Shown here in pieces: positions 15,980-24,280 of a stretch of 64,000 bases of DNA. The translations under genes and the position numbers were made by a program. The notes beneath the pieces are model-generated. The model saw nothing but the letters and a program-made list of their open reading frames with translations. It searched no databases and was not told where the DNA came from. Source of the DNA: Polaromonas sp. 39-63-25 (GTDB lineage Bacteria > Pseudomonadota > Gammaproteobacteria > Burkholderiales > Burkholderiaceae_C); NCBI RefSeq assembly GCF_002278925.1, contig NZ_NCJH01000011.1, forward strand, positions 1-64,000, in the 5' to 3' direction. Positions within the stretch are counted from its first letter, which is position 1. Each line of letters opens with the position of its first letter.

Positions 15980-16924
15980 TTAGAGTTCGAAGTCGCCGTG
16001 GCGGCTGCTCATGGCCCGGGTGATCTGGACGCGGTCGAGCTTGTCATTGAGCAGTTCGGCAAACTTGTAGACAAAGTTGCGCAGGTAGGCACTGCGCTTG
16101 AAGGCGACACGCGCCACGTTCACGCCGAACAGGTGGCCGGCCGGCAGGGCGACCAGGTCGGTGTTGGTGCCGTCGTCCTTGAGCGCCATCTCGGCCACAA
16201 TGCCGACCCCCAGGCCCAGGCGCACATAGGTCTTGATCACGTCGGAGTCGATCGCTTCGAGCGCAATGCGCGGATGCAGGTGTTTGGCGGCAAAGGCCTG
16301 GTCGATCTTGGTGCGGCCGGTGAACGAGGGGTGGTAGGTGATCAGCGGCTGCTCGGCCAGGTCTTCCAGCGTGATGTTGTCCTGTTTGGCCAGCGGGTGG
16401 TCCAGCGGCAACACCAGCATGTGCTGCCATTCGTAGCAGGGCAGCGTGACCAGTTCTTCATAATGCGCCAGCGACTCGGTGGCAATGCCGATCTCGGCCA
16501 CCTCGTCGATCAGCATGCGCGCCACCTGGTCGGGCGAGCCCTGGTGCAGGCTGACATTGACCTTGGGAAACGCTTCACGGAGTTTGGCCACCGGCTGCGG
16601 CAGCACGTAGCGCGCCTGGGTGTGGGTGGTGGCGATGGACAGGGTGCCGCTGTCCTGGGCTGAAAACTGCTCGCCGATACGCCGCAGGTTGCCAACCTCG
16701 CGCATGATGATGTCAATGCTTTTGAGCACATGTTCGCCCGGTTCGGTCACACGCTTGAGGCGTTTGCCGTGGCGGGCAAAAATTTCCACGCCCAGTTCTT
16801 CTTCGAGCTCGATGATGGCCTTGGACACCCCGGGCTGCGAGGTGTGCAGGATGCGTGCGGTTTCGGTGAGGTTCAGGTTGCGCCGGACGGCTTCCTGGAC
16901 AAAGCGAAATTGGTGAAGATTCAT
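15980..16924 (-). CDS. cysB: LysR-type regulator, CysB/Cbl-like
   Basis: Transcription factor of 314 residues with the unusual LysR N-terminus of the CysB group: MNLHQFRFVQEAVRRNLNLT, then the recognition helix TSQPGVSKAIIELEEELG. The effector domain (about 90-300) carries THTQARYVLP and DSDVIKTYVRLGLGVGI, both typical of CysB/Cbl, which sense O-acetylserine, N-acetylserine or sulfur anions and activate sulfate assimilation and sulfonate genes. It lies just downstream of a CbiX-type chelatase (siroheme is the cofactor of sulfite reductase), supporting a sulfur role. The 90-base gap upstream contains an AT-rich element likely to be its promoter. The exact paralogue (CysB or Cbl) is not resolved. 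Confidence 0.9.
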   Translation of the reverse strand: MNLHQFRFVQEAVRRNLNLTETARILHTSQPGVSKAIIELEEELGVEIFARHGKRLKRVTEPGEHVLKSIDIIMREVGNLRRIGEQFSAQDSGTLSIATTHTQARYVLPQPVAKLREAFPKVNVSLHQGSPDQVARMLIDEVAEIGIATESLAHYEELVTLPCYEWQHMLVLPLDHPLAKQDNITLEDLAEQPLITYHPSFTGRTKIDQAFAAKHLHPRIALEAIDSDVIKTYVRLGLGVGIVAEMALKDDGTNTDLVALPAGHLFGVNVARVAFKRSAYLRNFVYKFAELLNDKLDRVQITRAMSSRHGDFEL

Positions 16925-17014
16925 ATCTGATTCTTGCTAATTATTCGCTTCATTATGCCGTTTCAACCTAAGAACTCTCGGGCAGCGCTTAAAAAAAAAG
17001 CTCACGCCCCCGGT

Positions 17015-17377
17015 TCAGGACAGGGCTATATCGGCCATCAGTGCCGTCAGCTGGGGGTGCTCGCCAGCCGTCTGCATCAGGGTCACCGGCAGGTCCGGGT
17101 GCTGGGCGCGAACTTGTGCCAGCAGCAGCGGCAGGTCTTCCCGCGCGTGTTTTCCTACACCGAGAAAAAGCGGGAAAACCTTTATTGTGCTTGCGCCGGC
17201 AGCTATCAAATCGGTAGCGGCCTGGGCCAGGTCCGGCGTGCACAACTCGAGGTAGGCGCAGCAGACCAGGGCGTCGGGGTCGCGCGCACGGATCGCCTCG
17301 GCCACCGCCTCGATGGGCAGGCGCCAGAGGGGGTCGCGCGAGCCGTGCGCAAACAGGACAATGCCTTGCCGGGCCAT
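17015..17377 (-). CDS. cbiX: Sirohydrochlorin chelatase CbiX (short form)
   Basis: Single-domain class II chelatase of 120 residues that inserts a metal into sirohydrochlorin (iron for siroheme or cobalt for B12). The N-terminal VLFAHGSRDP holds a metal-binding His at about 11, and the core block FPLFLGVGKHAREDLP the second. Short CbiX proteins work as homodimers. The ATG overlaps the lptG stop (TGATG), so translation is coupled to lptG by position only. The segment ATDLIAAGASTI is encoded by DNA resembling the interspersed repeat of this window (17181-17219). The amino acids there are what the family normally has, so this may be coincidence or a repeat that fits. Confidence 0.88.
   Translation of the reverse strand: MARQGIVLFAHGSRDPLWRLPIEAVAEAIRARDPDALVCCAYLELCTPDLAQAATDLIAAGASTIKVFPLFLGVGKHAREDLPLLLAQVRAQHPDLPVTLMQTAGEHPQLTALMADIALS
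17181..17219 (-). repeat. Possible partial interspersed repeat inside cbiX
   Basis: The plus strand reads TTGCGCCGGCAGCTATCAAA followed by TCGGTAGCGG, matching the right half of the repeat in truB. The left half (AAATCGGGCT...) is not recognisable. The encoded residues agree with the CbiX family, so an independent origin cannot be excluded. Confidence 0.4.
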
Positions 17378-18531
17378 CAGCGTCTCAGGACCAGCCAGCC
17401 GAAGGCACCCAGCGAAATGGCGGTGTAGAGCAGGCCGGGCGCAGCGGCCGCCAGCCAGGGTTGCCAGTTCTGCAGGTTGCCGATGTAGCCGAACACGTTG
17501 TTGAGCAGGAAAAAGCTGATGCCGATCATCACGCCGCCGAACACATAACCGGCGATGCCGCCGCTGCGAAAGTGCAGGTAGGCAAACGGCAGGGCCAGCA
17601 CCACCATCACCAGGCAGCTCAGCGGGTAAAACACCTTTTTCCAGAACTCGATTTCGTAACGCTGGGCGGTCTGGCCGTTGGCGTTGAGGTGGCGGATGTA
17701 GGCGAACAGGTCGATCGTGCTCATGCGTTCCGGCTTGAGCACGGCAACCGAGACCATCTCTGCGCTGATCCCGGTGGGCCAGCGGAACTGGGCGATCTTG
17801 TTGATGCTTATTTTGGCCGTTTCACGCCCGGCACCGCTGCTCGAGGCCTGTCCCGGCTGTACGGTGAATTCGGTCCGGGTACCGTTTTCGAGCTGCCAGG
17901 AGTCGTCGGACGCAAACCGGGCGATGGCCGATTGCGTGATGGACACCAGCAGCCCCTTGTTGTCGAACTCGAAAACCCGCACGGCCTGCATTTCGTTGTC
18001 GGCGGACAGGGCGCCGACGTTGACCACGTAGCTGTTGTAGGCCTGTTTTTCCTTGAGCCACGCCCCGGTCTGGCCGATGGTGATGCGGCCCTGGTAACGC
18101 GCCTTGAGCAACTGGGCGGCACGGTCGGCGGCTGGGGCCACATAGTCGCCGATGGCGAAACAGAGCACGACGAAAATCGCCCCCAGGGTCAGCAGCAGGC
18201 GCAAGGCCCGCCAGGGTTCCAGGCCGCTGGTGCGCAAGATGGTGTATTCCGAACTCTGCGCCAGCCGGGCCATCACGAAAATGGTGCCGATCAGCACCGA
18301 GATGGGCACCAGCTCGTACAGGTGGCTGGGAATCAGCAGCGCCACATACAGCAGCGCATGGCGGATCTGGTAAGTGTTGGCGTCGGAACTGACGACGCCT
18401 GCCGCATTTTTTCCCAGGTACTGCAGCTCATCGACCAGGTCGAAAAAGAAAAACAGCGCCAGAAATCCGACGGCCACAAAAGCAATGGAGGCCAGCACCT
18501 CGCCGTAAATCAGGCGGCGTATGGTCTTCAT
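17377..18531 (-). CDS. lptG: LPS export permease LptG
   Basis: Inner-membrane half of the LptB2FG transporter that extracts lipopolysaccharide for transfer to LptC and the Lpt bridge. The 384 residues give six membrane segments in two triplets (first about 15-35, TM3 near LLLTLGAIFVVLCFAIG, last three after VFYPLSCLVMVVLALPFAYL) around a periplasmic jellyroll of about 170 residues. The N-terminus MKTIRRLIYGEVLASIAFVAV is typical of LptG. The gene begins within the lptF end (ATGA overlap), so the two subunits are co-translated. It precedes cbiX with one base shared. Confidence 0.94.
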   Translation of the reverse strand: MKTIRRLIYGEVLASIAFVAVGFLALFFFFDLVDELQYLGKNAAGVVSSDANTYQIRHALLYVALLIPSHLYELVPISVLIGTIFVMARLAQSSEYTILRTSGLEPWRALRLLLTLGAIFVVLCFAIGDYVAPAADRAAQLLKARYQGRITIGQTGAWLKEKQAYNSYVVNVGALSADNEMQAVRVFEFDNKGLLVSITQSAIARFASDDSWQLENGTRTEFTVQPGQASSSGAGRETAKISINKIAQFRWPTGISAEMVSVAVLKPERMSTIDLFAYIRHLNANGQTAQRYEIEFWKKVFYPLSCLVMVVLALPFAYLHFRSGGIAGYVFGGVMIGISFFLLNNVFGYIGNLQNWQPWLAAAAPGLLYTAISLGAFGWLVLRR

Positions 18532-19655
18532 GCGGCCACCTTGCCCGCCTGCCGGCTGGCCTGCCGCTTGCGCTGCCGGCTCATGGCGCCCTTGAAGGTC
18601 CAGTTCAGGTGACGCTTGGACAACCAGCCCAGCGCCAGCAACAGGGCGCCGCCGTGCAGGGCCAGCACAAAGCCGGCGAAATTGGCCGCGCCCACGCTGA
18701 TCCAGCTCTGACCCAGGTTCAGCAGGTTGTGATAAACGACAAAGGTGAACAGCACAAAAATCAGGTTGCCACTGCGCCCGGCGCGCGGGTTGACGCTGGC
18801 CAGCGCCAGCGCAATCACGACAAAATTGATCGCGGCCAGCGCCATGCCCAGGCGCCAGGCCAGTTCGCCCTGGTTGATCCGCGTGGGCGATTTCAGCAGT
18901 TCGCGGGTGGACTTGGATTTTTCGGGGATGTTGGCCCCGTTGAGCAGCGGGCTGTCGCCGGCCTTGCTGCCGTATTCCGCAAACTCGGTGATCTTCAGGG
19001 CCGACTTGCCGATCTCGCTTTCAAGCCGCTGGCCGTTGTCGAGCAGCAGCATCTGGTCCTTGCCTACCGTCTCAATGCGGCCGGAACTGGCGGTGGTCAC
19101 CGAATTCTTGCCTTTTTCGGTCGAGGCGATGAAAACGTTGTTGCTGACTTTTTCCTGGGTGGTCTCGCGGTCGATGAAAAAGACCCGGTTGCCGCTGGAC
19201 GACTCCTGGAACTGGCCCGGGGAGACCCGTTCCAGGTCGCCGCGCTGCTCGTACCGGTCCCGCACCTCCTGGGTCTGCTGGTTGGACCAGGGCCAGACAA
19301 ACACCGACATCAGCGTGATCACCAGCAGCACCGGCCAGGCGAAGCGGAACAGCGGCACGAGAAAAAAGCCCAGGCCGCGGCCGCTGACAAACCAGACGAC
19401 CATCTCGCTGTCGCGGTACATGCGTGAGAGGGTGCTGACCATGGCCACAAACAGGGACAGCGTCAGGATGATCGGCATGCGGCCCAGGGCCGAGTAACCC
19501 ATGACCAGCATCACGTCCTGCGGGTTGACGCTGCCGCGCGAGGCCTGCCCGAGCGTGCGGATCAGGATGATGGTGATCACAATGGTCATCAAAACCACAA
19601 GGGTGGCCCCAAAACTGCGTGCCAGCTCTTTGCGGATCGAGGATTGGAATAACAT
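18528..19655 (-). CDS. lptF: LPS export permease LptF
   Basis: Partner of LptG in the LPS ABC exporter, 375 residues with the same six-helix and periplasmic-domain layout. The N-terminus MLFQSSIRKELARSFGATLV is characteristic, and the block SRMYRDSEMVVWFVSGRG contains the coupling helix that contacts LptB. I chose ATG 19655, the family start; an upstream ATG at 19694 would add thirteen non-conserved residues. The promoter region is shared with the divergent pepA, an arrangement common in betaproteobacteria. Its C-terminal tail is rich in Arg, Lys and Ala. Confidence 0.94.
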   Translation of the reverse strand: MLFQSSIRKELARSFGATLVVLMTIVITIILIRTLGQASRGSVNPQDVMLVMGYSALGRMPIILTLSLFVAMVSTLSRMYRDSEMVVWFVSGRGLGFFLVPLFRFAWPVLLVITLMSVFVWPWSNQQTQEVRDRYEQRGDLERVSPGQFQESSSGNRVFFIDRETTQEKVSNNVFIASTEKGKNSVTTASSGRIETVGKDQMLLLDNGQRLESEIGKSALKITEFAEYGSKAGDSPLLNGANIPEKSKSTRELLKSPTRINQGELAWRLGMALAAINFVVIALALASVNPRAGRSGNLIFVLFTFVVYHNLLNLGQSWISVGAANFAGFVLALHGGALLLALGWLSKRHLNWTFKGAMSRQRKRQASRQAGKVAA

Positions 19656-19723
19656 TGACTGAAACTTGCCCTTAACAACAACCGACAACTGCACTTTGCA
19701 CTTGTGACGCCTAACCCTCGATT

Positions 19724-21226
19724 ATGGACTTTGAACTCAAAACCCTGACCCCCGCCCGAATTTGTGCCGAAAAATGTGATGCCCTGATCGTGCTGGTGGC
19801 CGGCGAGATGAGCGCCGGCACCGACGCGGTGTCGAAAATGGTGACGTTGGCCCTGAAAGCAGGGGACTTTGAAAACAAGGCAGGCAAGCTGCTCAGCGCC
19901 TACCGGCCCGCGGGAATCGCGGCCACGCGGGTGCTGCTGGCAGGCGCCGGCGACGGCAGCGCCAAAAGTATCCGGACGGCGGTGCACGCGGCGATGGTCG
20001 CGCTGAAAAACACCAATGCGCGGCGGGTGCTGCTCAGCCTCTGCGCACTGCCGCAGGCCGGTCAGGAAGCCGTGCGAGCCGCCGTGCTGGCCTGCGCCGA
20101 TGCCGCCTACCTTTACAGCACCACCAAATCAAAGCCGGCCGAGCAAAAACTCAAGCAGGTGCTGGTGGCCGTCTCCTCGCTGGCGGCCAGCCGTGCCGGC
20201 TTCGACAAGGGCGTCGGGCTGGCCACGGGCCTCGCACTTGCCAAGGAGTGGGCCAACCGGCCGGCCAACCACGCGACGCCGACGATGCTTGCCCAGGCCG
20301 CCAGGGAGCTCGGGAAACTGCCCGGAATCAAGGTGGAGGTGCTGGGCCCCAAAGAGGTCGCCAAACTCGGCATGGGCTCGTTCATGGCCGTTGCCCAGGG
20401 CTCGGAAGAACCCCTGCGGTTCATCGTGCTGCGTTATGACGGCGGCGCCAAGGCCGAAGCGCCGGTGGTGCTGATCGGCAAGGGCATCACTTTTGACACA
20501 GGCGGCATTTCCATCAAGCCTGCCGCCGAGATGGACGAGATGAAATACGACATGGGTGGCGCGGCCAGTGTGCTCGGTACCTTCCGCGCGCTGGCCGAAC
20601 TGCAGCCCGCGCTCAATGTGGTGGGCCTGATTCCGGCCTGCGAAAACATGCCCGATGGCCGCGCCATCAAGCCCGGCGATGTGGTGACCAGCATGAGCGG
20701 GCAGACCATCGAAATCCTCAACACCGACGCCGAAGGGCGGCTGGTGTTGTGTGATGCGCTGACGTATGCCGAACGCCTGAAGCCGCGCGCCGTGGTGGAC
20801 ATTGCCACCCTGACCGGCGCCTGTGTGATTGCGCTGGGCGGCGTGCGCAGCGGCATGTTCTCCAGTGACGACGCGCTGGCCCAGGCCCTGGCCGCGGCCG
20901 GCGACAGCTCGCTCGATCTGTGCTGGCGCATGCCGCTCGACGACGAATACGCCGACGGGCTGAAAACCCATTTCGCGGACGTGGCCAACGTCGCCGGACG
21001 TGCTGGCGGCGCCATCACCGCGGCCAAGTTTCTGCAGCGTTTTGCCGGCAAGTTCCCCTGGGCGCACCTGGACATTGCCGGCACGGCCTGGAAAAGCGGT
21101 GCCGCCAAAGGCGCAACCGGCCGGCCCGTGCCCCTGCTGGTCGACTTTTTGCTGAGCCAGGTTCAGCCGGCCAGGGCGCCAGCCAAAACCCGTTCCCCCA
21201 AGGTGGGAGCCCGGTCACGCGCATGA
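19724..21226 (+). CDS. pepA: Leucyl aminopeptidase (M17) PepA
   Basis: Cytosolic two-metal aminopeptidase, also a DNA-binding protein in E. coli. The 500 residues have an N-terminal macro-like domain, then the catalytic domain with metal and active-site blocks VVLIGKGITFDTGGISIKP (Lys and Asp ligands), KYDMGGAASVLG and the M17 signature NTDAEGRLVLCDAL. Length agrees with the hexameric enzymes (about 500). The start MDFELKTLTPARIC follows the divergent lptF promoter region. The stop codon overlaps the holC start (ATGA), indicating coupled translation. Confidence 0.95.
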   Translation: MDFELKTLTPARICAEKCDALIVLVAGEMSAGTDAVSKMVTLALKAGDFENKAGKLLSAYRPAGIAATRVLLAGAGDGSAKSIRTAVHAAMVALKNTNARRVLLSLCALPQAGQEAVRAAVLACADAAYLYSTTKSKPAEQKLKQVLVAVSSLAASRAGFDKGVGLATGLALAKEWANRPANHATPTMLAQAARELGKLPGIKVEVLGPKEVAKLGMGSFMAVAQGSEEPLRFIVLRYDGGAKAEAPVVLIGKGITFDTGGISIKPAAEMDEMKYDMGGAASVLGTFRALAELQPALNVVGLIPACENMPDGRAIKPGDVVTSMSGQTIEILNTDAEGRLVLCDALTYAERLKPRAVVDIATLTGACVIALGGVRSGMFSSDDALAQALAAAGDSSLDLCWRMPLDDEYADGLKTHFADVANVAGRAGGAITAAKFLQRFAGKFPWAHLDIAGTAWKSGAAKGATGRPVPLLVDFLLSQVQPARAPAKTRSPKVGARSRA

Positions 21227-21657
21227 CGGAAGTTGCTTTTCATTTCAACGTGCCGGACAAGCTGGCCTACAGCTGCCGGCTGCTGCGCAAGGCCTGGGGC
21301 AGCGGCGCGCGTGTGGTGGTGACGGCCGAGCCGGACATGCTGGCCCGGCTCGACCAGTTGCTCTGGACCTTTTCCCCGCTGGAGTTTGTGCCGCATTGCC
21401 ACCTGAGCGCCACCCCGTCCACCGTGTCTGCCACGCCGGTGGTGCTGGCCGGATCGCTGGAGGCCTGTCCCCACCATGAGGTGCTGGTCAACCTCGGGCA
21501 CCGGGTGCCGGCCGGGTTTGAGCGTTTCGAGCGCTTCATCGAACTCGTCACCCTGGCCGACGACGACCGCGCGGCCGCCCGCAGCCGCTGGAAGCATTAC
21601 GCCGACCGCGGTTATGCCATGAAGCGGCACGATCTGGCCAGCGCGGGCGCAACATGA
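21223..21657 (+). CDS. holC: DNA polymerase III chi subunit HolC
   Basis: Chi subunit of the clamp loader, linking the polymerase holoenzyme to single-strand binding protein. The 144 residues begin MTEVAFHFNVPDKLAYSCRL and include LLRKAWGSGARVVV and DQLLWTFSPLEFVPHC, the usual HolC core. ATG 21223 overlaps the pepA stop; pepA-holC is a frequent gene pair. The gene overlaps the following small gene by four bases. Confidence 0.92.
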   Translation: MTEVAFHFNVPDKLAYSCRLLRKAWGSGARVVVTAEPDMLARLDQLLWTFSPLEFVPHCHLSATPSTVSATPVVLAGSLEACPHHEVLVNLGHRVPAGFERFERFIELVTLADDDRAAARSRWKHYADRGYAMKRHDLASAGAT

Positions 21658-21968
21658 ACCGCCCGCCACCCCGATTTGTGCCCACGCTGACGGAAGTGGT
21701 GCAGCCCCAGGCCGCCGCGCCCGGGGGCCGGCCCGCTCCCGCGGCAATGGACATGCAGCACTTTCAGGAGCAGATGGTGCATCGCGTGATGCAGCGCGTC
21801 GATTTGACGCTGGACCGGCTGCTGCGCGAAACCGTGGGCCGTCTGGTGCTGGAGCACACCCAGGAACTGGCGCCCAGCCTCAGGGACGAAATCGAGATCG
21901 TGGTGCGGCAGTCGGTCAACCAGGCCTTTGAACAGGAACTGGCCAGCCAGCTGCCGGACAAGCCCTGA
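21654..21968 (+). CDS. Conserved hypothetical protein after holC
   Basis: 104 residues with no membrane segment or signal peptide. The N-terminal 30 residues are Pro/Ala-rich, and the rest is predicted helical with acidic and amphipathic character (LDRLLRETVGRLVLEHTQEL, LRDEIEIVVRQSVNQAFEQE). Coupled by ATGA overlap to holC, so it is expressed with pepA-holC. Similar short helical proteins follow holC in related bacteria as far as I recall; function is unknown. Confidence 0.75.
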   Translation: MNRPPPRFVPTLTEVVQPQAAAPGGRPAPAAMDMQHFQEQMVHRVMQRVDLTLDRLLRETVGRLVLEHTQELAPSLRDEIEIVVRQSVNQAFEQELASQLPDKP

Positions 21969-22315
21969 ACTGGCTGCGCCCTTGGCTTTCCATGTTCATG
22001 CGGGCGGCTTCTTCGAGGTGGTGAAAAATACCTGAGACGGCTGCATTTGGGTGACGTCTTTGCCTCAGGCGGGCGGTTCTTGCCGATGACTGGCCATGTC
22101 GGGCAGCCCGCGTTACCGCTTGTGACGGGGCTGCTTCTCGCCCTTTATTAGATTCGCTAATAGCAGGTCAATTTCGTTTCTTACTCCACCTCCATAGCGC
22201 AACACTAGGGCTGCTTGCTATGGTGCGGGCGCGGAAATTGCGTTATGTTCGTGGCTGTTGAGTAAAAAAATCAGTTCTCAACCATTAACGGTAATTTCCT
22301 AATTGGAGTGTATTT
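21969..22315. other. Intergenic region before the livK-like gene
   Basis: No gene seen. It contains a short inverted repeat TATTAGATTCGCTAATA at about 22147-22163 and a 6-base inverted repeat GTTGAG / CTCAAC at 22257-22282, the latter about 35 bases before the downstream ATG and possibly an operator or leader hairpin. GGAGTG at about 22305 is the ribosome site of the next gene. I cannot place a confident promoter. Confidence 0.5.
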
Positions 22316-23515
22316 ATGCAAATGAAATGGACTGCGGTCGCTTTGGCCGCCATGTTGGTTGTTGCCTGCGGCAAAAAAGAAGAAGCTGCGCCGGCCGCCA
22401 CTGCACCTGCACCTGCTGCCCCGGTCGCTGCGGCTCCCGCACCCGCCGGTGATACGCTCGTTGTCAAGATCGGTCACGTCGCCCCGACTTCCGGCGCGCA
22501 GGCCCATTACGGCAAAGACAATGAAAATGGCGTCCGCATGGCCATTGAGGACCTGAACAAACAGGGCGTCATGATCGGCGGCAAGAAGGCCACCTTCGAA
22601 ATCGTCGCTGAAGATGATGCTGCTGATCCGAAACAGGGCACGGCTGCCGCACAAAAACTGTGCGACTCCAAAGTCGCCGGTGTGGTCGGTCACCTCAACT
22701 CGGGCACGACCATTCCTGCCTCCAAGGTCTACAACGACTGCGGCATCCCTCACGTCACTGGTGCCGCCACCAACCCTGACCTGACCAAGCCAGGCTACAA
22801 CACCACCTACCGCATCATTGCCAACGATCTGGCCCTGGGTGCCGGCCTGGCGTTTTATGCCGCCGATACGCTCAAGCTGAAGAAAGTGGCCGTCATCGAC
22901 GACCGTTCCGCTTACGGCCAGGGTGTTGCCGACATCTTCAAGAAGACTGCCAAGGAAAAGGGCATGACCGTGGTTGACGAGCAGTTCACCACCGACAAGG
23001 CCACCGACTTCATGGCCATCCTGACCGCCATCAAGGCCAAGAGCCCTGACGCCGTGTTCTACGGTGGCATGGACCCGCAAGCCGGCCCGATGCTGCGCCA
23101 GATGGAACAGCTGGGCATGAGCAAGGTCAAGTACTTCGGCGGCGACGGCATCTGCACCTCCGAGATTGCCAAACTCGCTGCTGGCGCCAAGACCCTGAGC
23201 AACGTGATTTGTGCCGAAGGCGGCGCATCCCTGGCCAAGATGCCTGGCGGCGTCGAGTGGAAGAAGCGCTACGACGAGAAGTACCCGAACCAGTTCCAGG
23301 TCTACAGCCCGTACACCTATGACGCGACCTTCGTGCTGGTCGACGCGATGAAACGCGCCAACTCGAGCGAGCCGAAGGTCTACATCCCCGAGCTGCTCAA
23401 AACCAGCTTCAAGGGCGTGACCACCACCATCGAGTTCCTGCCTAACGGCGAACTGAAGAACCCGTCCATTACCTTGTACACCTACAAGGACGGCAAGAAA
23501 ACGGCCCTGGAATAA
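22316..23515 (+). CDS. Branched-chain amino acid ABC transporter substrate-binding protein (LivK-like)
   Basis: Periplasmic type I binding protein of 399 residues. The N-terminus has a hydrophobic segment ending LVVACGKKEE, which fits a lipoprotein signal with Cys at about 19, followed by an Ala/Pro-rich linker of ~30 residues. The mature part begins LVVKIGHVAPTSGAQAHYGK, the standard LivK opening, and includes GVVGHLNSGTTIPASKVY and ATNPDLTKPGYNTTYR, the ligand-binding loops for Leu/Ile/Val. No permease or ATPase genes are adjacent, so it is an orphan that must use components encoded elsewhere. GGAGTG precedes the ATG, and a hairpin terminator follows the stop. Confidence 0.9.
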   Translation: MQMKWTAVALAAMLVVACGKKEEAAPAATAPAPAAPVAAAPAPAGDTLVVKIGHVAPTSGAQAHYGKDNENGVRMAIEDLNKQGVMIGGKKATFEIVAEDDAADPKQGTAAAQKLCDSKVAGVVGHLNSGTTIPASKVYNDCGIPHVTGAATNPDLTKPGYNTTYRIIANDLALGAGLAFYAADTLKLKKVAVIDDRSAYGQGVADIFKKTAKEKGMTVVDEQFTTDKATDFMAILTAIKAKSPDAVFYGGMDPQAGPMLRQMEQLGMSKVKYFGGDGICTSEIAKLAAGAKTLSNVICAEGGASLAKMPGGVEWKKRYDEKYPNQFQVYSPYTYDATFVLVDAMKRANSSEPKVYIPELLKTSFKGVTTTIEFLPNGELKNPSITLYTYKDGKKTALE

Positions 23516-23538
23516 GTTTTCCTGCCCCCAGCAAAAAA

Positions 23539-23563
23539 GCCACCGCAAGGTGGCTTTTTTTTT
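23539..23563 (+). terminator. Terminator after the livK-like gene
   Basis: Stem GCCACC / GGTGGC with GCAA loop, preceded by AAAAAA and followed by nine T, 24 bases after the stop codon. Confidence 0.9.
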
Positions 23564-23673
23564 GCTTCAACGCGGTGACAGGAAGTTGTCTGCGGTGGCC
23601 GTCACCGTGCGCGGTGCCCAGACGGGGGCCGGTGTGCGGAGCTCTATGCGGAAATCAGGAAAATGACAGGCAC

Positions 23674-23699
23674 AAAAAAGCCCAGACAAGCTGGGCTTT
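23674..23699 (-). terminator. Terminator of the tRNA-Ser transcript
   Basis: On the minus strand the stem AAAGCCCAG / CTGGGCTTT with loop CTTGT is followed by a run of T, about 47 bases downstream of the tRNA 3' end. Confidence 0.8.
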
Positions 23700-23745
23700 C
23701 AGGAGCTTTTACTGCCGTGTGGAAAACTCACGGCAACTATACTTT

Positions 23746-23835
23746 TGGCGGAAAGGGCGGGATTCGAACCCGCGGTGGGTATAACCCCACGCACGCTTTC
23801 CAGGCGTGTGACTTAAACCGCTCATCCACCTTTCC
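23746..23835 (-). tRNA. tRNA-Ser (anticodon GGA)
   Basis: The 90-base minus-strand sequence folds as a class II tRNA: acceptor GGAAAGG pairing with CCTTTCC, discriminator G and an encoded CCA. The anticodon loop CTGGAAA gives anticodon GGA, reading UCC and UCU. A long variable arm follows, and the T arm has GGTTCGAATCC. The genomic CCA end is present. Confidence 0.95.
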
Positions 23836-23882
23836 GCGAAGCCTCACATTGTAGCAGTGCGCGGCACGGAAGATGGCGCTGA

Positions 23883-24257
23883 TCAGTGAAGCGCGCTGCG
23901 AAAGCGGTGTTTTTCCAGTTGCGCGCGTGTCACGAACTCCAGCGCCCTGAGGTGGGTGGACTCCAGAACCACGGGCGGCGCAAAGCCGGCTTCCAGTGCC
24001 TCGCGCCAGCGGTTGGCGCACAGGCACCACCGGTCGCCGGGCTTGAGCCCCGCAAAGCGGTACTCGGGCCGCGGGGTCACCAAGTCGTTGCCTTTGGCTA
24101 CCGAAAACGCCAGGAAGTCGCTGGTCACCTTGACGCAGACGAGGTGCGAACCCGAGTCGGACTCGTCGGTGTTGCAACAGCCGTCGCGGAAATAACCGGT
24201 CAGCGGGTCGTAGGAGCAGGGGACCAGCTCCGTACCGAGTACGTTCATGGCGCTCAT
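23883..24257 (-). CDS. DUF2237 family protein
   Basis: Small soluble protein of 124 residues with the DUF2237 pattern: MNVLGTELVPCSYDPLTGYF, then RDGCCNTDESDSGSHLVC, SDFLAFSVAKGNDLVTPRPE and GLKPGDRWCLCANRW. The repeated cysteines and acidic DESDSG suggest metal binding, but no activity is known. ATG 24257 or 24248 (MNVLG) could start it. It ends an apparent minus-strand operon after the NfeD/SPFH pair, with 23 bases to the SPFH gene. Confidence 0.88.
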   Translation of the reverse strand: MSAMNVLGTELVPCSYDPLTGYFRDGCCNTDESDSGSHLVCVKVTSDFLAFSVAKGNDLVTPRPEYRFAGLKPGDRWCLCANRWREALEAGFAPPVVLESTHLRALEFVTRAQLEKHRFRSALH

Positions 24258-24280
24258 GTGGGTGCCTTCTGCGATGCTGA

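Noticed and set aside
23746-23835. tRNA-Ser as an integration site of a genomic island
   Set aside because: No integrase, no duplicated tRNA 3' end and only ordinary chromosomal genes on both sides.
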